This document shows positions 57,119 through 64,000 of a stretch of 64,000 bases of DNA, one piece after another. Below the pieces are notes generated by a model. It did no database searches, was not told where the DNA came from, and was given only the letters and a program-made list of their open reading frames with translations. How positions within the stretch are numbered: position 1 is the first letter of the stretch; each line of letters begins with the position of its first letter. Source of the DNA: Pseudarthrobacter naphthalenicus (GTDB taxonomy: Bacteria; Actinomycetota; Actinomycetes; Actinomycetales; Micrococcaceae); NCBI RefSeq assembly GCF_029076445.1, contig NZ_JARESG010000011.1, forward strand, positions 89,174 through 153,173, read 5' to 3'. The position numbers and the translations under genes are program-made.

Positions 57119-57171
57119 CGGTAACGCAAAAGGAGGGGCTCCCCTGGGGAGCCCCTCCTTTTGCGTTACCG
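57119..57171. terminator. Very long terminator between regX3 and the lipoprotein gene
   Basis: 26-bp inverted repeat with a one-base centre (57119-57144 and 57146-57171), including AAAAGGAGGGG/CCCCTCCTTTT, so it offers T-runs in both directions. Lies between convergent stops. Confidence 0.85.
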
Positions 57172-57223
57172 CGGTTTGCCTGGTGGCTGTTGCCCGGCTG
57201 CGGTTGCCTGGCGGCGGCCGTGA

Positions 57224-57802
57224 CTAGTGCGCGCCGGCGGTGGCGCTTGCCGACGGCGATGCCGACGTTGATGACGACGGGGTGGGGGACGCGGTTCCGG
57301 TGGGTTCGCTGCCTGCCGGCAGGTATTCCTTGTACTCGGGGAGCGTGGCGTCCAGGACGGGCATCTTCACAGTCTTGTTGACGTTGGTGCCGTCCTCGGT
57401 GACCTTGATGTCCACGAGGGAACCCGGAATGCCGCCGCTCGTGCTGAGGATGGCCTCGTCCGTTGATTCGTTGAGCAGGGTGTAGGAGTTGGCCTTGACG
57501 GGCACCTGGGTCTGTGAACCCTTGGCGCCGTTGACAGTAAGCTTCACGTCCTGCGAGGAGGAGTTGTAGACGGCGCCGAGCAGGCGGCCGGGCTTGTTCT
57601 CACCGGCGGAGACGATCAGCATGTTCCGCAACTGCAGCGGACCCAGGTCGGCACGGATGCCGTCCGAGGAGGAGTACTGGTGAGTGGTCTGCTGGGGGGT
57701 GATGTAGCCGCAGCCTGTCATCGTGGCCAAGCCCAGGGCCAGAGCTCCTGCCGCCAGTGCCAGTTTGCCGCTCTGGGCCCGGTTCATCGCAGTGAAACGC
57801 AC
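57224..57802 (-). CDS. Lipoprotein of unknown function
   Basis: 192 residues from GTG. Signal peptide ending in lipobox MTGC (Cys at ~31), then a beta-rich domain (~35-160: SSSDGIRADLGPLQLRNML, GRLLGAVYNSSSQDVKL, cited in parts) and a Ser/Thr/Pro/Ala-rich tail of ~30 residues. The GTG at 57802 has GAGGAG eight bases upstream; the ATG at 57787 is an alternative but is too far from that site. Exported and membrane-anchored. Position near regX3 could suggest a Pho role, but this is not shown. Confidence 0.85.
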   Translation of the reverse strand: MRFTAMNRAQSGKLALAAGALALGLATMTGCGYITPQQTTHQYSSSDGIRADLGPLQLRNMLIVSAGENKPGRLLGAVYNSSSQDVKLTVNGAKGSQTQVPVKANSYTLLNESTDEAILSTSGGIPGSLVDIKVTEDGTNVNKTVKMPVLDATLPEYKEYLPAGSEPTGTASPTPSSSTSASPSASATAGAH

Positions 57803-58057
57803 GTCACGTACTCCTCGAGAGTGTGGAAACATTAATCAGCCATAGCCTAGCCGCAAACGGGCCCAAACGAGGATTCCGCGCGGTCACAATGTCCTTGGCA
57901 GCAGGCCCCGCATGCACTATTATCCGCATCCGTCAAGGGGTCCGAGGGGGTCGATTCCGCCCATTTTCCGCGTATTCACGCGGTTCCGGGGCTCGTTCCA
58001 GGCCAGTCATATGCCTGAATCGTGATAAACTGGTCTGCGGGAAAGGGGAATGTTTAC

Positions 58058-58540
58058 ATGGTATTTGAGGTCGGCGAGACAGTAGTTTACCCTCACCACG
58101 GTGCTGCAAAAATTGAAGAAATCAAGATGCGCACTGTCAAGGGCGAAGAGAAAATGTATCTCAAGCTCAAGGTGGCTCAGGGTGATCTGACCATTGAAGT
58201 TCCAGCAGAGAACGTTGACCTTGTTGGGGTACGTGACGTAGTGGGCAAGGAAGGCCTGGAGCACGTGTTTGACGTGCTTCGTGCCGAGTTCACTGAAGAG
58301 CCCACCAACTGGTCACGCAGGTACAAGGCAAATCTGGAGAAGCTTGCTTCCGGTGACGTCATCAAGGTAGCAGAGGTTGTCCGTGACCTTTGGCGCCGCG
58401 ATCACGATCGGGGCCTTTCCGCAGGTGAAAAGCGCATGCTGGCCAAGGCCCGCCAGATTCTGATTTCAGAACTGGCACTGGCTGAAAAGACCGATGAAGA
58501 GAAGGCGGCAAGCGTTCTCGACGAGGTCCTGGCTTCCTAA
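58058..58540 (+). CDS. carD: CarD-family transcription regulator
   Basis: 160 residues. Begins [22 protein letters not shown], the RNA polymerase-interacting (Tudor-like) domain (~1-65), with a helical DNA-binding C-terminal part ([26 protein letters not shown], cited in parts) containing the conserved Trp. CarD stabilises open complexes, especially at rRNA promoters. ATG at 58058 with GAAAGGGG nine bases upstream. First gene of the block carD-ispD-ispF-cysS-rlmB, but followed by a strong terminator and a gap, so it is its own transcript. Confidence 0.97.
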   Translation: MVFEVGETVVYPHHGAAKIEEIKMRTVKGEEKMYLKLKVAQGDLTIEVPAENVDLVGVRDVVGKEGLEHVFDVLRAEFTEEPTNWSRRYKANLEKLASGDVIKVAEVVRDLWRRDHDRGLSAGEKRMLAKARQILISELALAEKTDEEKAASVLDEVLAS

Positions 58541-58548
58541 GAATTGAG

Positions 58549-58586
58549 CCCCGGGGATGCGAAAGCACCTCCGGGGTTTCTTTTTG
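58549..58586 (+). terminator. Rho-independent terminator after carD
   Basis: 12-position stem (ccccggggatgc/gcacctccgggg, with one G-T pair and one mismatch) closing a GAAA tetraloop, followed by TTTCTTTTTG. Confidence 0.9.
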
Positions 58587-58719
58587 CCCAATTTCAGCCC
58601 GTGGCGCGTCCCCGTGGCGCGGCCTCGAGGCCGACCGCCACTGCCGACGATCGCCGGCGCCCACCAATTCCGTCGCAGGGTCCAGCCGGACTGGCCGGGC
58701 GGGACGTAGGCTAGACGCC

Positions 58720-59502
58720 ATGAGCAACGCACTGCCCCGCCCCGTTACCGCCGTCATCCTTGTGGCCGCCGGCTCCGGCGAAAGGCTTGGGCACGGGATG
58801 CCGAAGGCTGCGGTACCCCTCGGCGGAGAACCAATCCTGATGCACGCGCTCCGCGGCGTCGTTGCCTCCGGGGTGAGCAGCCAGGTGTGCATCGTGTTGC
58901 CGGCGGGTGCCGACGGACTGCACGAGCTGTTGGAGGAATTCAGGGAGGAACTGGCCGACGGCGGGCCCGTCCTCACCCTCGTGGACGGCGGTGCCACCCG
59001 GGCTGAGTCGGTCCGGGCTGGCCTTGGAGGCCTGATGGAGGGCATCGAAGCGGTGCTGGTTCATGACGCCGCCCGCGCGCTGACCCCGGAGTATGTTTTC
59101 CACCGGGTGGTGGACTCCTTGGCCGCCGGCGCCGTTGCGGTCATTCCGGCAGTTCCGGTGGTGGACACGGTCAAGACCGTGGCCAGCACCAGCGGCGAGG
59201 ACGCCGCCATTGCCCCGGAACTTGTGACCGGGACTGCCCCGCGGGAGGAACTGCGCTCCGTCCAGACACCCCAGGGATTCCGGCTCTCCACGCTGCACGA
59301 CGCCCACCGGGCAGCCTCCCGGTTCGACGAAGCCCAGGCCGCTGCCGTCACCGACGACGCCATGCTCGTCGAACTTCTGGGCGTCCCCGTGCATGCCGTC
59401 CACGGCTCCACCCAGTCCCTGAAAATCACCACCCCCCTCGACCTGATCATTGCCGAGGGCCTGCTGGAAGGCCCACTCGGGATCCGCTGGGTGGAAGGCT
59501 GA
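58720..59502 (+). CDS. ispD: 2-C-methyl-D-erythritol 4-phosphate cytidylyltransferase
   Basis: 260 residues. Nucleotidyl-transfer loop [21 protein letters not shown] and LVHDAARAL, then [15 protein letters not shown] and [10 protein letters not shown]. Third step of the MEP isoprenoid pathway. ATG at 58720 with TAGGCT seven bases upstream; leaderless start likely. ispF follows after two bases, so both are translated together. Confidence 0.96.
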   Translation: MSNALPRPVTAVILVAAGSGERLGHGMPKAAVPLGGEPILMHALRGVVASGVSSQVCIVLPAGADGLHELLEEFREELADGGPVLTLVDGGATRAESVRAGLGGLMEGIEAVLVHDAARALTPEYVFHRVVDSLAAGAVAVIPAVPVVDTVKTVASTSGEDAAIAPELVTGTAPREELRSVQTPQGFRLSTLHDAHRAASRFDEAQAAAVTDDAMLVELLGVPVHAVHGSTQSLKITTPLDLIIAEGLLEGPLGIRWVEG

Positions 59503-59504
59503 AC

Positions 59505-60020
59505 ATGGAAGGGCCGCAGATGATCCTGCCCCGCACAGGCATCGGCCTGGACGTCCACGCGTACGCATCGGAGGACCAGCCACGTCCGCTGTGGCTCGGC
59601 GGCCTGTTCTGGGAAGGCGAGCGCGGCCTTGCCGGGCACTCGGACGGGGATCCCGTGGCTCACGCCGCCGCCGATGCCCTGTTCTCAGCCGCCGGCATCG
59701 GGGACCTGGGTACACATTTCGGGACGGACCGCCCGGAGTTTGCCGGGGCCTCAGGGATCACCCTGCTGAAGGAGGCAGCCAGGATTGTCCGGGCAGCCGG
59801 TTTTGAAATCGGCAACGTGGCAGTGCAGTTTGTGGCCAACCGGCCGAAGTTCGGTCCGCGCCGGCTGGAGTCGCAGGATGTCCTGAGCGCGGCAGCTGAA
59901 GCCGCCGTCAGCGTCACGGCCACCACGAGTGACGGGCTGGGGTTCACCGGCCGCGGCGAAGGCATTTCCGCCATTGCCACCGCTTTGGTGTATCCCAAGC
60001 AACCGGACCGGATCGGCTAA
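59505..60020 (+). CDS. ispF: 2-C-methyl-D-erythritol 2,4-cyclodiphosphate synthase
   Basis: 171 residues. Metal-binding Asp/His in [27 protein letters not shown], and the C-terminal [17 protein letters not shown]. Fifth step of the MEP pathway. Both ATG at 59505 (GGAAGG seven bases upstream) and ATG at 59520 (GGAAGGG) are supported; I list the first. Confidence 0.95.
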   Translation: MEGPQMILPRTGIGLDVHAYASEDQPRPLWLGGLFWEGERGLAGHSDGDPVAHAAADALFSAAGIGDLGTHFGTDRPEFAGASGITLLKEAARIVRAAGFEIGNVAVQFVANRPKFGPRRLESQDVLSAAAEAAVSVTATTSDGLGFTGRGEGISAIATALVYPKQPDRIG

Positions 60021-60029
60021 TCTGGAGCG

Positions 60030-61487
60030 GTGACCCTCCGTTTTTACGACACCGCATCCGCCGAAGTCCGCGACTTCGTTCCCCTCGTCCCGGGAAAGGT
60101 GAGCCTGTACTACTGCGGTGCCACGGTGCAGGGCATGCCGCATGTGGGCCACATCCGCTCAGCCATCGCCTTCGACCAGCTCACCCGCTGGCTTGAGTAC
60201 CGGGGCCTGCGCGTCACAGCCGTCCGCAACGTTACGGACATCGACGACAAGATCCTGAGCAAATCCGCGGAGTCCTTCGACCCGGATTTCGAAGACGGAC
60301 CGGATACTGTCCGCGAGGAGGAATGGTGGGCGCTGGCCTACCGCTACGAGCAGGAATTCCTGAAGGCCTACGACACGCTGGGCGTATCGCGTCCCACCTA
60401 CGAACCCCGCGCCACGGGGCACATCCCGGAGATGCACGCGCTGATACAGCAACTGATCGACCGCGGGCATGCCTACCCGGCGTTGGACGGCTCCGGCGAT
60501 GTCTACTTTGACGTGAGGTCCTGGGATAAATACGGGTCCCTCACGCGCCAAAACATTGATGACATGCAGGGGGCGCCCGACGCCGATCCCCGCGGCAAGA
60601 AAGACCCCCGCGACTTCGCCTTGTGGAAGGGTTATAAAGAGGGAGAGCCGACGACGGCGAGCTGGGCTTCGCCGTGGGGTACCGGCCGTCCGGGCTGGCA
60701 CCTGGAATGCTCCGCCATGGTCACCAAATACCTCGGCGCCGAGTTCGACATCCACGGTGGCGGCCTCGATCTGCGCTTCCCCCATCACGAAAACGAGATG
60801 GCCCAGTCGCAGGCGGCAGGGCACGGCTTCGCCAACTTCTGGATGCACAACGGCATGGTCACCTACGAGGGTGAAAAGATGTCCAAGTCCATCGGCAACA
60901 CCATCAGCCCGGCCGAGATGCTGGAGCTCGCCTCGCCACGGGTGGTGCGGTACTACCTCGGCCAGGCGCACTACCGCTCGGTGCTGGACTACCGGCCCAC
61001 CTCGCTCGAAGAGGCCGCCGCCGCCGTCGAACGCATTGACGGCTTTATCAGCCGCGCCGTCCGCGCCCTGTCCGAGGGCGGCAACTACGCGTTCGCCACC
61101 TACGGCAAGGTCCCGGAGCCGTTCGAGCGGGCCATGGATGACGACCTCAACGTGCCCCAGGCGCTGGCAGTGCTCCACGAAACCGTCCGGTCCGGGAACA
61201 CCGCGCTGACGGAAGGGCGGCTGGAGGATGCGCAACAGGCCTTGCACTCGGTACACGACATGCTCCGTGTTCTTGGCCTGAACGCGGTGGCAACCGGCGC
61301 GGTATCGGATGCCCGCGAAACCGCTGCCCTTGAGGTGCTGGTCGAAGCCCAGCTCGCGGCACGTGCCCAGGCCCGGGCAACCAAGGACTGGGCTGCGTCG
61401 GACGCCATCCGGGACACGCTGAAGGCGGCCGGGATCGCCGTCGAGGACGGCCCGGACGGCGCCACGTGGAGCCTGCAGCGGGACTGA
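60030..61487 (+). CDS. cysS: Cysteinyl-tRNA synthetase
   Basis: 485 residues. HIGH-type motif in [12 protein letters not shown], zinc-binding Cys in [19 protein letters not shown] and [22 protein letters not shown] loop in [10 protein letters not shown]. Charges tRNA-Cys. GTG at 60030 with TAATCT six bases upstream, so it may have its own leaderless transcript although it follows ispF by nine bases. Confidence 0.97.
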   Translation: MTLRFYDTASAEVRDFVPLVPGKVSLYYCGATVQGMPHVGHIRSAIAFDQLTRWLEYRGLRVTAVRNVTDIDDKILSKSAESFDPDFEDGPDTVREEEWWALAYRYEQEFLKAYDTLGVSRPTYEPRATGHIPEMHALIQQLIDRGHAYPALDGSGDVYFDVRSWDKYGSLTRQNIDDMQGAPDADPRGKKDPRDFALWKGYKEGEPTTASWASPWGTGRPGWHLECSAMVTKYLGAEFDIHGGGLDLRFPHHENEMAQSQAAGHGFANFWMHNGMVTYEGEKMSKSIGNTISPAEMLELASPRVVRYYLGQAHYRSVLDYRPTSLEEAAAAVERIDGFISRAVRALSEGGNYAFATYGKVPEPFERAMDDDLNVPQALAVLHETVRSGNTALTEGRLEDAQQALHSVHDMLRVLGLNAVATGAVSDARETAALEVLVEAQLAARAQARATKDWAASDAIRDTLKAAGIAVEDGPDGATWSLQRD

Positions 61488-61579
61488 TGCCCCCGGCGTT
61501 TTCGCGAAGGTCAGGCGATTTTACTTGATTCAGTAGACTGTTAAGCAGACTCAGTCAAACAATCAAGGGTGGAATTCTC

Positions 61580-62569
61580 ATGGCCAACAACGGTCGCCGG
61601 TCGGTCAAAGCAAAGAAGGGGCCCACCATCGGAACCGGTGGCCACGGCCGCAAGGCTCTGGAGGGCAAGGGCCCAACCCCCAAGGCGGAGGACCGCCCGT
61701 ATCACAAGGCGCACAAGAGCAAGCAGCTCGCGGAACGTTCTGCCGCCAAGCGCGGTACCGGTGCCCGCAGCGCCGGCGCAGCCCGCTCAGGTCCCAAGGG
61801 GCGGGCCACCGAGGAAGTTGTCACCGGCCGCAACTCTGTGGTCGAAGCACTCCGTGCCGGCATCCCAGCGAAGGCCTTGCACATCGCCATCCGGATTGAA
61901 ATGGATGACCGTGTTAAGGAGTCGCTGAAGATCGCGGCAGAACGCGGCATCCCGCTGCTCGAAACCGGCAAGCCCGAACTCGACCGCATGACCGACGACG
62001 CCGTTCACCAGGGCCTCGTCCTGCAGATCCCGCCGTACGAATACCAGGACGCCTACGATCTTGCCGAAGAAACCGTGGACCGATGGAAGAAGGGCCACGT
62101 TGCAAACGCGCCGCTGTTCGTGGCGCTGGACGGCATCACGGACCCGCGCAACCTGGGCGCCATCATCCGCTCCGTGTCCGCATTCAGCGGCCACGGCGTC
62201 ATTGTGCCGGAGCGCCGTTCCGTGGGCGTCACCGCCTCGGCCTGGAAGACCAGCGCCGGCGCGGCCGTGCGCGTCCCGGTTGCCCGCGCGGGCAACCTCA
62301 ACAGCGCGCTGAAGCAGTTCAAGAACATGGGCATCTTCGTCCTGGGGCTCGACGGCGACGGCGACGTCTCGCTGCCCGCCCTCACCCTCGGCACGGAACC
62401 CGTCTGCATCGTGGTGGGCTCCGAGGGCAAGGGCCTGAGCCGGCTGGTCCGGGAGAACTGCGACCAGATTGTCTCCATCCCCATTGATTCCGCCATGGAG
62501 TCGCTCAACGCCTCCATGGCCGTGGGCATCTCGCTGTACGAAATCTCCCGGCAGCGCGCCGTCAAGTAA
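61580..62569 (+). CDS. rlmB: RlmB-like rRNA/tRNA 2'-O-methyltransferase (SpoU family)
   Basis: 329 residues. A basic ~75-residue N-terminal extension (usual in actinobacteria), an L30e-like substrate-binding domain (~78-150: EEVVTGRNSVVEALRAGIPAK), and the SPOUT domain with knot motifs DGITDPRNLGAIIRSV, PVCIVVGSEGKGL and IPIDSAMESLNASMAVGISLY (cited in parts). It methylates a 2'-hydroxyl of 23S rRNA guanosine. ATG at 61580 after GGGTGG. Confidence 0.93.
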   Translation: MANNGRRSVKAKKGPTIGTGGHGRKALEGKGPTPKAEDRPYHKAHKSKQLAERSAAKRGTGARSAGAARSGPKGRATEEVVTGRNSVVEALRAGIPAKALHIAIRIEMDDRVKESLKIAAERGIPLLETGKPELDRMTDDAVHQGLVLQIPPYEYQDAYDLAEETVDRWKKGHVANAPLFVALDGITDPRNLGAIIRSVSAFSGHGVIVPERRSVGVTASAWKTSAGAAVRVPVARAGNLNSALKQFKNMGIFVLGLDGDGDVSLPALTLGTEPVCIVVGSEGKGLSRLVRENCDQIVSIPIDSAMESLNASMAVGISLYEISRQRAVK

Positions 62570-62574
62570 GCCAA

Positions 62575-62651
62575 ACGCTCTCTCACTTGATGTGGGTTTT
62601 GGCTCGACGCTCTCTCACTTGATGTGGGTTTTGGCTCGACGCTCTCTCACT
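62575..62651. repeat. Tandem 32-bp repeats with partial third copy
   Basis: Unit acgctctctcacttgatg...ggctcg occurs twice exactly (62575-62606 and 62607-62638) and its first 13 bases again at 62639-62651, where it turns into a perfect hairpin. Starts 6 bp after the rlmB stop. Non-coding. Confidence 0.85.
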
Positions 62652-62675
62652 TTCTTGAAGAAAGTGAGAGAGCGT
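62639..62675. terminator. Hairpin built from the repeat motif
   Basis: Perfect 18-bp arms 62639-62656 and 62658-62675 around one G, formed by the repeat sequence and its inverse (gctctctcacttt and aaagtgagagagc). May terminate rlmB. A further AAGTGAGAGA copy lies at 62694-62703, directly at the IS border. Confidence 0.7.
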
Positions 62676-62733
62676 CGGCGTTTAAGCCGCATTAAGTGAG
62701 AGATGGGGTTACCCGCAAATCGTGGACAGTCGA

Positions 62734-63618
62734 TCAGGCGGCTTGTGCCGGCTGAGGTTTATCCGTGGTGAGGAGTCGTTCGTGTTCCACGGGTGTGGTG
62801 TAGCCGATGGCTGAGTGGAGCCGGGCACGGTTGTAGAACTCCTCGATCCAGCGGCCGGTTGCCCGGATTGCGTCGTGCCTGGTTGCCCAGCGTCGCCGGT
62901 CGTAAAACTCGGTTTTCAGGGTGGACCAGAACGATTCCTGCATGGCGTTGTCCCAGCACACCCCTGTCCGGCCGACGGACTGTTGGATGCCTAACCCGGT
63001 GCAGACATCGTTGAGCTGGGTCGAGGTGTACTGGGTGCCGCGGTCGGCGTGGAACACGACGCCGGTCGGGCCTGCGCCGCGCAGGATGTAGGCCATACGC
63101 AGTGCCCGTTCGACCAGGGCGGTGGTCTGGGTTGAGTCCATCGCCCATCCGAGCACGCGTCGGGAGCAGGCGTCCCGGACAGCGCACAGATACACCCAGC
63201 CTTCATCGGTGCGCAGGTAGGTGATGTCTGAGATCCAGACCGCGTCCAGGGCCCCGGTGTCCCATTTCCTGGCCACCAGGTCCGGGATGGAATGGACTCG
63301 TGCCTCACCGATCGGCGCTATCGGCCGGAAACGCCGCGGAGAGATCCCTTCCAGGCCCTGCCGGCGCATTGAGGATGCCACGGTCTTCCGGTCAACGCCG
63401 GTCCCGTTCCTGGCCAGGGCCGCCTGGACCCGAGGGGCCCCGTAGATCCCGGACGAATCCGCATGAGCCCGCCTGACCTTCGCATCCAGTTCCGCCCGGG
63501 CAATGGCCCGCTCCGACTCCTCGGAGCTTCGTCGGCGCCAAGCGTAGTACCCGGATCGGGACACCCCCAAGAGCCGGGCCATTCGCTGGACCGGGTAGTT
63601 AGCCTTCTCCGCCTCCAT
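62734..63618 (-). CDS. IS3-family transposase OrfB (DDE integrase domain)
   Basis: 294 residues. HTH_21 region (LLGVSRSGYYAWRRR) and rve integrase core with Asp in WISDITYL, Asp in VFHADRGTQY and Glu in NAMQESFWSTLKTE. ATG overlaps the OrfA stop (TGATG). Codons upstream of the ATG in the same frame (SLLRFQAAESECFELMEAEK, 63671-63603) are also IS3-like, so OrfAB is probably made by a -1 frameshift at GGGAAAAG (63668-63675). Confidence 0.93.
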   Translation of the reverse strand: MEAEKANYPVQRMARLLGVSRSGYYAWRRRSSEESERAIARAELDAKVRRAHADSSGIYGAPRVQAALARNGTGVDRKTVASSMRRQGLEGISPRRFRPIAPIGEARVHSIPDLVARKWDTGALDAVWISDITYLRTDEGWVYLCAVRDACSRRVLGWAMDSTQTTALVERALRMAYILRGAGPTGVVFHADRGTQYTSTQLNDVCTGLGIQQSVGRTGVCWDNAMQESFWSTLKTEFYDRRRWATRHDAIRATGRWIEEFYNRARLHSAIGYTTPVEHERLLTTDKPQPAQAA

Positions 63619-63929
63619 CAGCTCGAAGCATTCCGATTCTGCTGCTTGGAAGCGAAGAAGGCTGCGGCTTTTCCCAGGAACTCGTTATCCATCCGCAGCT
63701 GTGCGTTTTCCCGCCGCAAACGCTCCAGCTCGGAGTTCCCTGCCTCCGCTGCCGCGGATTCCTCTGGAGCGGCCAGCCGTGCCCGTTCCTGGGCAACCCA
63801 CCGGCCCAGCAGCTGCTCACCCAGGCCCAGTTCGCGGGCCACCGGCGCGACCGGCCTGCCCGTGTCAATCACAAGGCGGGCAGCCTCCCGCCGATACTCC
63901 GGGGTGAATTTTCGTCGTGTCGTGCTCAC
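63618..63929 (-). CDS. IS3-family transposase OrfA (helix-turn-helix)
   Basis: 103 residues. N-terminal HTH (RRKFTPEYRREAARLVIDTG, RPVAPVARELGLGEQLLGRW cited in parts) and a leucine-zipper-like C-terminal part (ELERLRRENAQLRMDNEFLGKAAAFFA, in parts). Binds the IS ends and joins OrfB. GTG at 63929 after GGAAGG. Confidence 0.92.
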   Translation of the reverse strand: MSTTRRKFTPEYRREAARLVIDTGRPVAPVARELGLGEQLLGRWVAQERARLAAPEESAAAEAGNSELERLRRENAQLRMDNEFLGKAAAFFASKQQNRNASS

Positions 63930-64000
63930 AAGAACACCTTCCCGCAGAATCCAAGGATCCCGCTACTTCAGGTGTCCATCAACAGAGGTTAACCCCAGAG

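Larger units (their letters stand above)
62704..63997 (-). mobile_element. IS3-family insertion sequence, complete
   Basis: 1294 bp. Inverted ends tggggtta-n-cc...tggaca at both borders (62704 onward and the complement ending at 63997), about 16 of 25 positions matching. Two overlapping transposase frames inside, all DDE residues present. The left flank ends in GAGA and the right flank begins with GAG at the window edge, consistent with a 4-bp target duplication. It sits in the repeat array after rlmB. Confidence 0.9.

Noticed and set aside
62575..62703. CRISPR array after rlmB
   Set aside because: Units are directly adjacent with no variable spacers, only two full copies, and no cas genes nearby.

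Overview
The window reads as a chromosomal segment of a high-GC actinobacterium, most likely Arthrobacter or Pseudarthrobacter (Micrococcaceae). The grounds are the roughly 65-70% GC coding sequence, a GTP-type phosphoenolpyruvate carboxykinase, CarD followed by ispD-ispF-cysS-rlmB, a bacterial proteasome activator, SenX3/RegX3 with PhoU, and many starts that have a TAnnnT box 6-7 nt upstream and no Shine-Dalgarno sequence. Genus is inferred; no 16S gene is present. Nearly all of it is ordinary core or soft-core chromosome. The only mobile element is an IS3-family insertion at the right end.

Layout. 1-7.9 kb: two paralogous GT39 membrane glycosyltransferases (one cut by the window edge), a GT2-GtrA fusion, an OmpR-type two-component system and a divergent DUF5666 protein; together a probable envelope-glycosylation and sensing locus. 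7.9-11.2 kb: an AT-richer 640-bp gap, an orphan winged-helix regulator, a SixA-like phosphatase and an EamA transporter. 11.0-15.3 kb: a minus-strand operon of a degenerate ABC ATPase, a YhgE/Pip membrane protein, a TetR repressor and a small membrane protein, with an operator-containing promoter. 15.3-21.6 kb: a flavin disulfide-reductase relative, tRNA-Arg, pckG, hmp and nsrR. 21.1-32.1 kb: a hypothetical gene, manB, a RecQ-like helicase, an MFS exporter, tRNA-Ser(GCT), a GNAT acetyltransferase coupled to an S9 peptidase, and a FAD/NAD(P)-binding protein. 32.2-38.0 kb: a 1520-residue secreted nuclease/5'-nucleotidase, a VOC protein and tRNA-Ser(TGA). 38.1-43.7 kb: quinone oxidoreductase-PadR, cstA-ybdD, and bpa with a partner gene. 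43.7-47.6 kb: small and hypothetical genes, an HPt-like protein without its histidine, a DM13 lipoprotein and tRNA-Thr. 47.6-54.3 kb: a TAP-like lipoprotein hydrolase, holB-tmk, a PLP trans-sulfuration enzyme, a DUF2516 protein, a methyltransferase and gpmA. 54.3-57.8 kb: phoU divergent from senX3-regX3, and a lipoprotein. 58-62.6 kb: carD-ispD-ispF-cysS-rlmB. 62.6-64 kb: a small repeat array broken by the IS3 element.

Gene cooperation. Phosphate sensing (phoU, senX3-regX3) shares a divergent promoter carrying three TGAAC boxes on an 11-bp period, and the secreted nuclease/nucleotidase could serve phosphate scavenging. NsrR sits directly upstream of hmp, and a palindrome matching the NsrR consensus lies in the hmp promoter. 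Carbon metabolism is represented by pckG, gpmA and cstA. The least explained items are the pseudo-ATPase/YhgE operon with its operator-in-spacer promoter, the HPt protein lacking the phosphoacceptor, the orphan winged-helix regulator, and two hairpin-forming intergenic repeat families.
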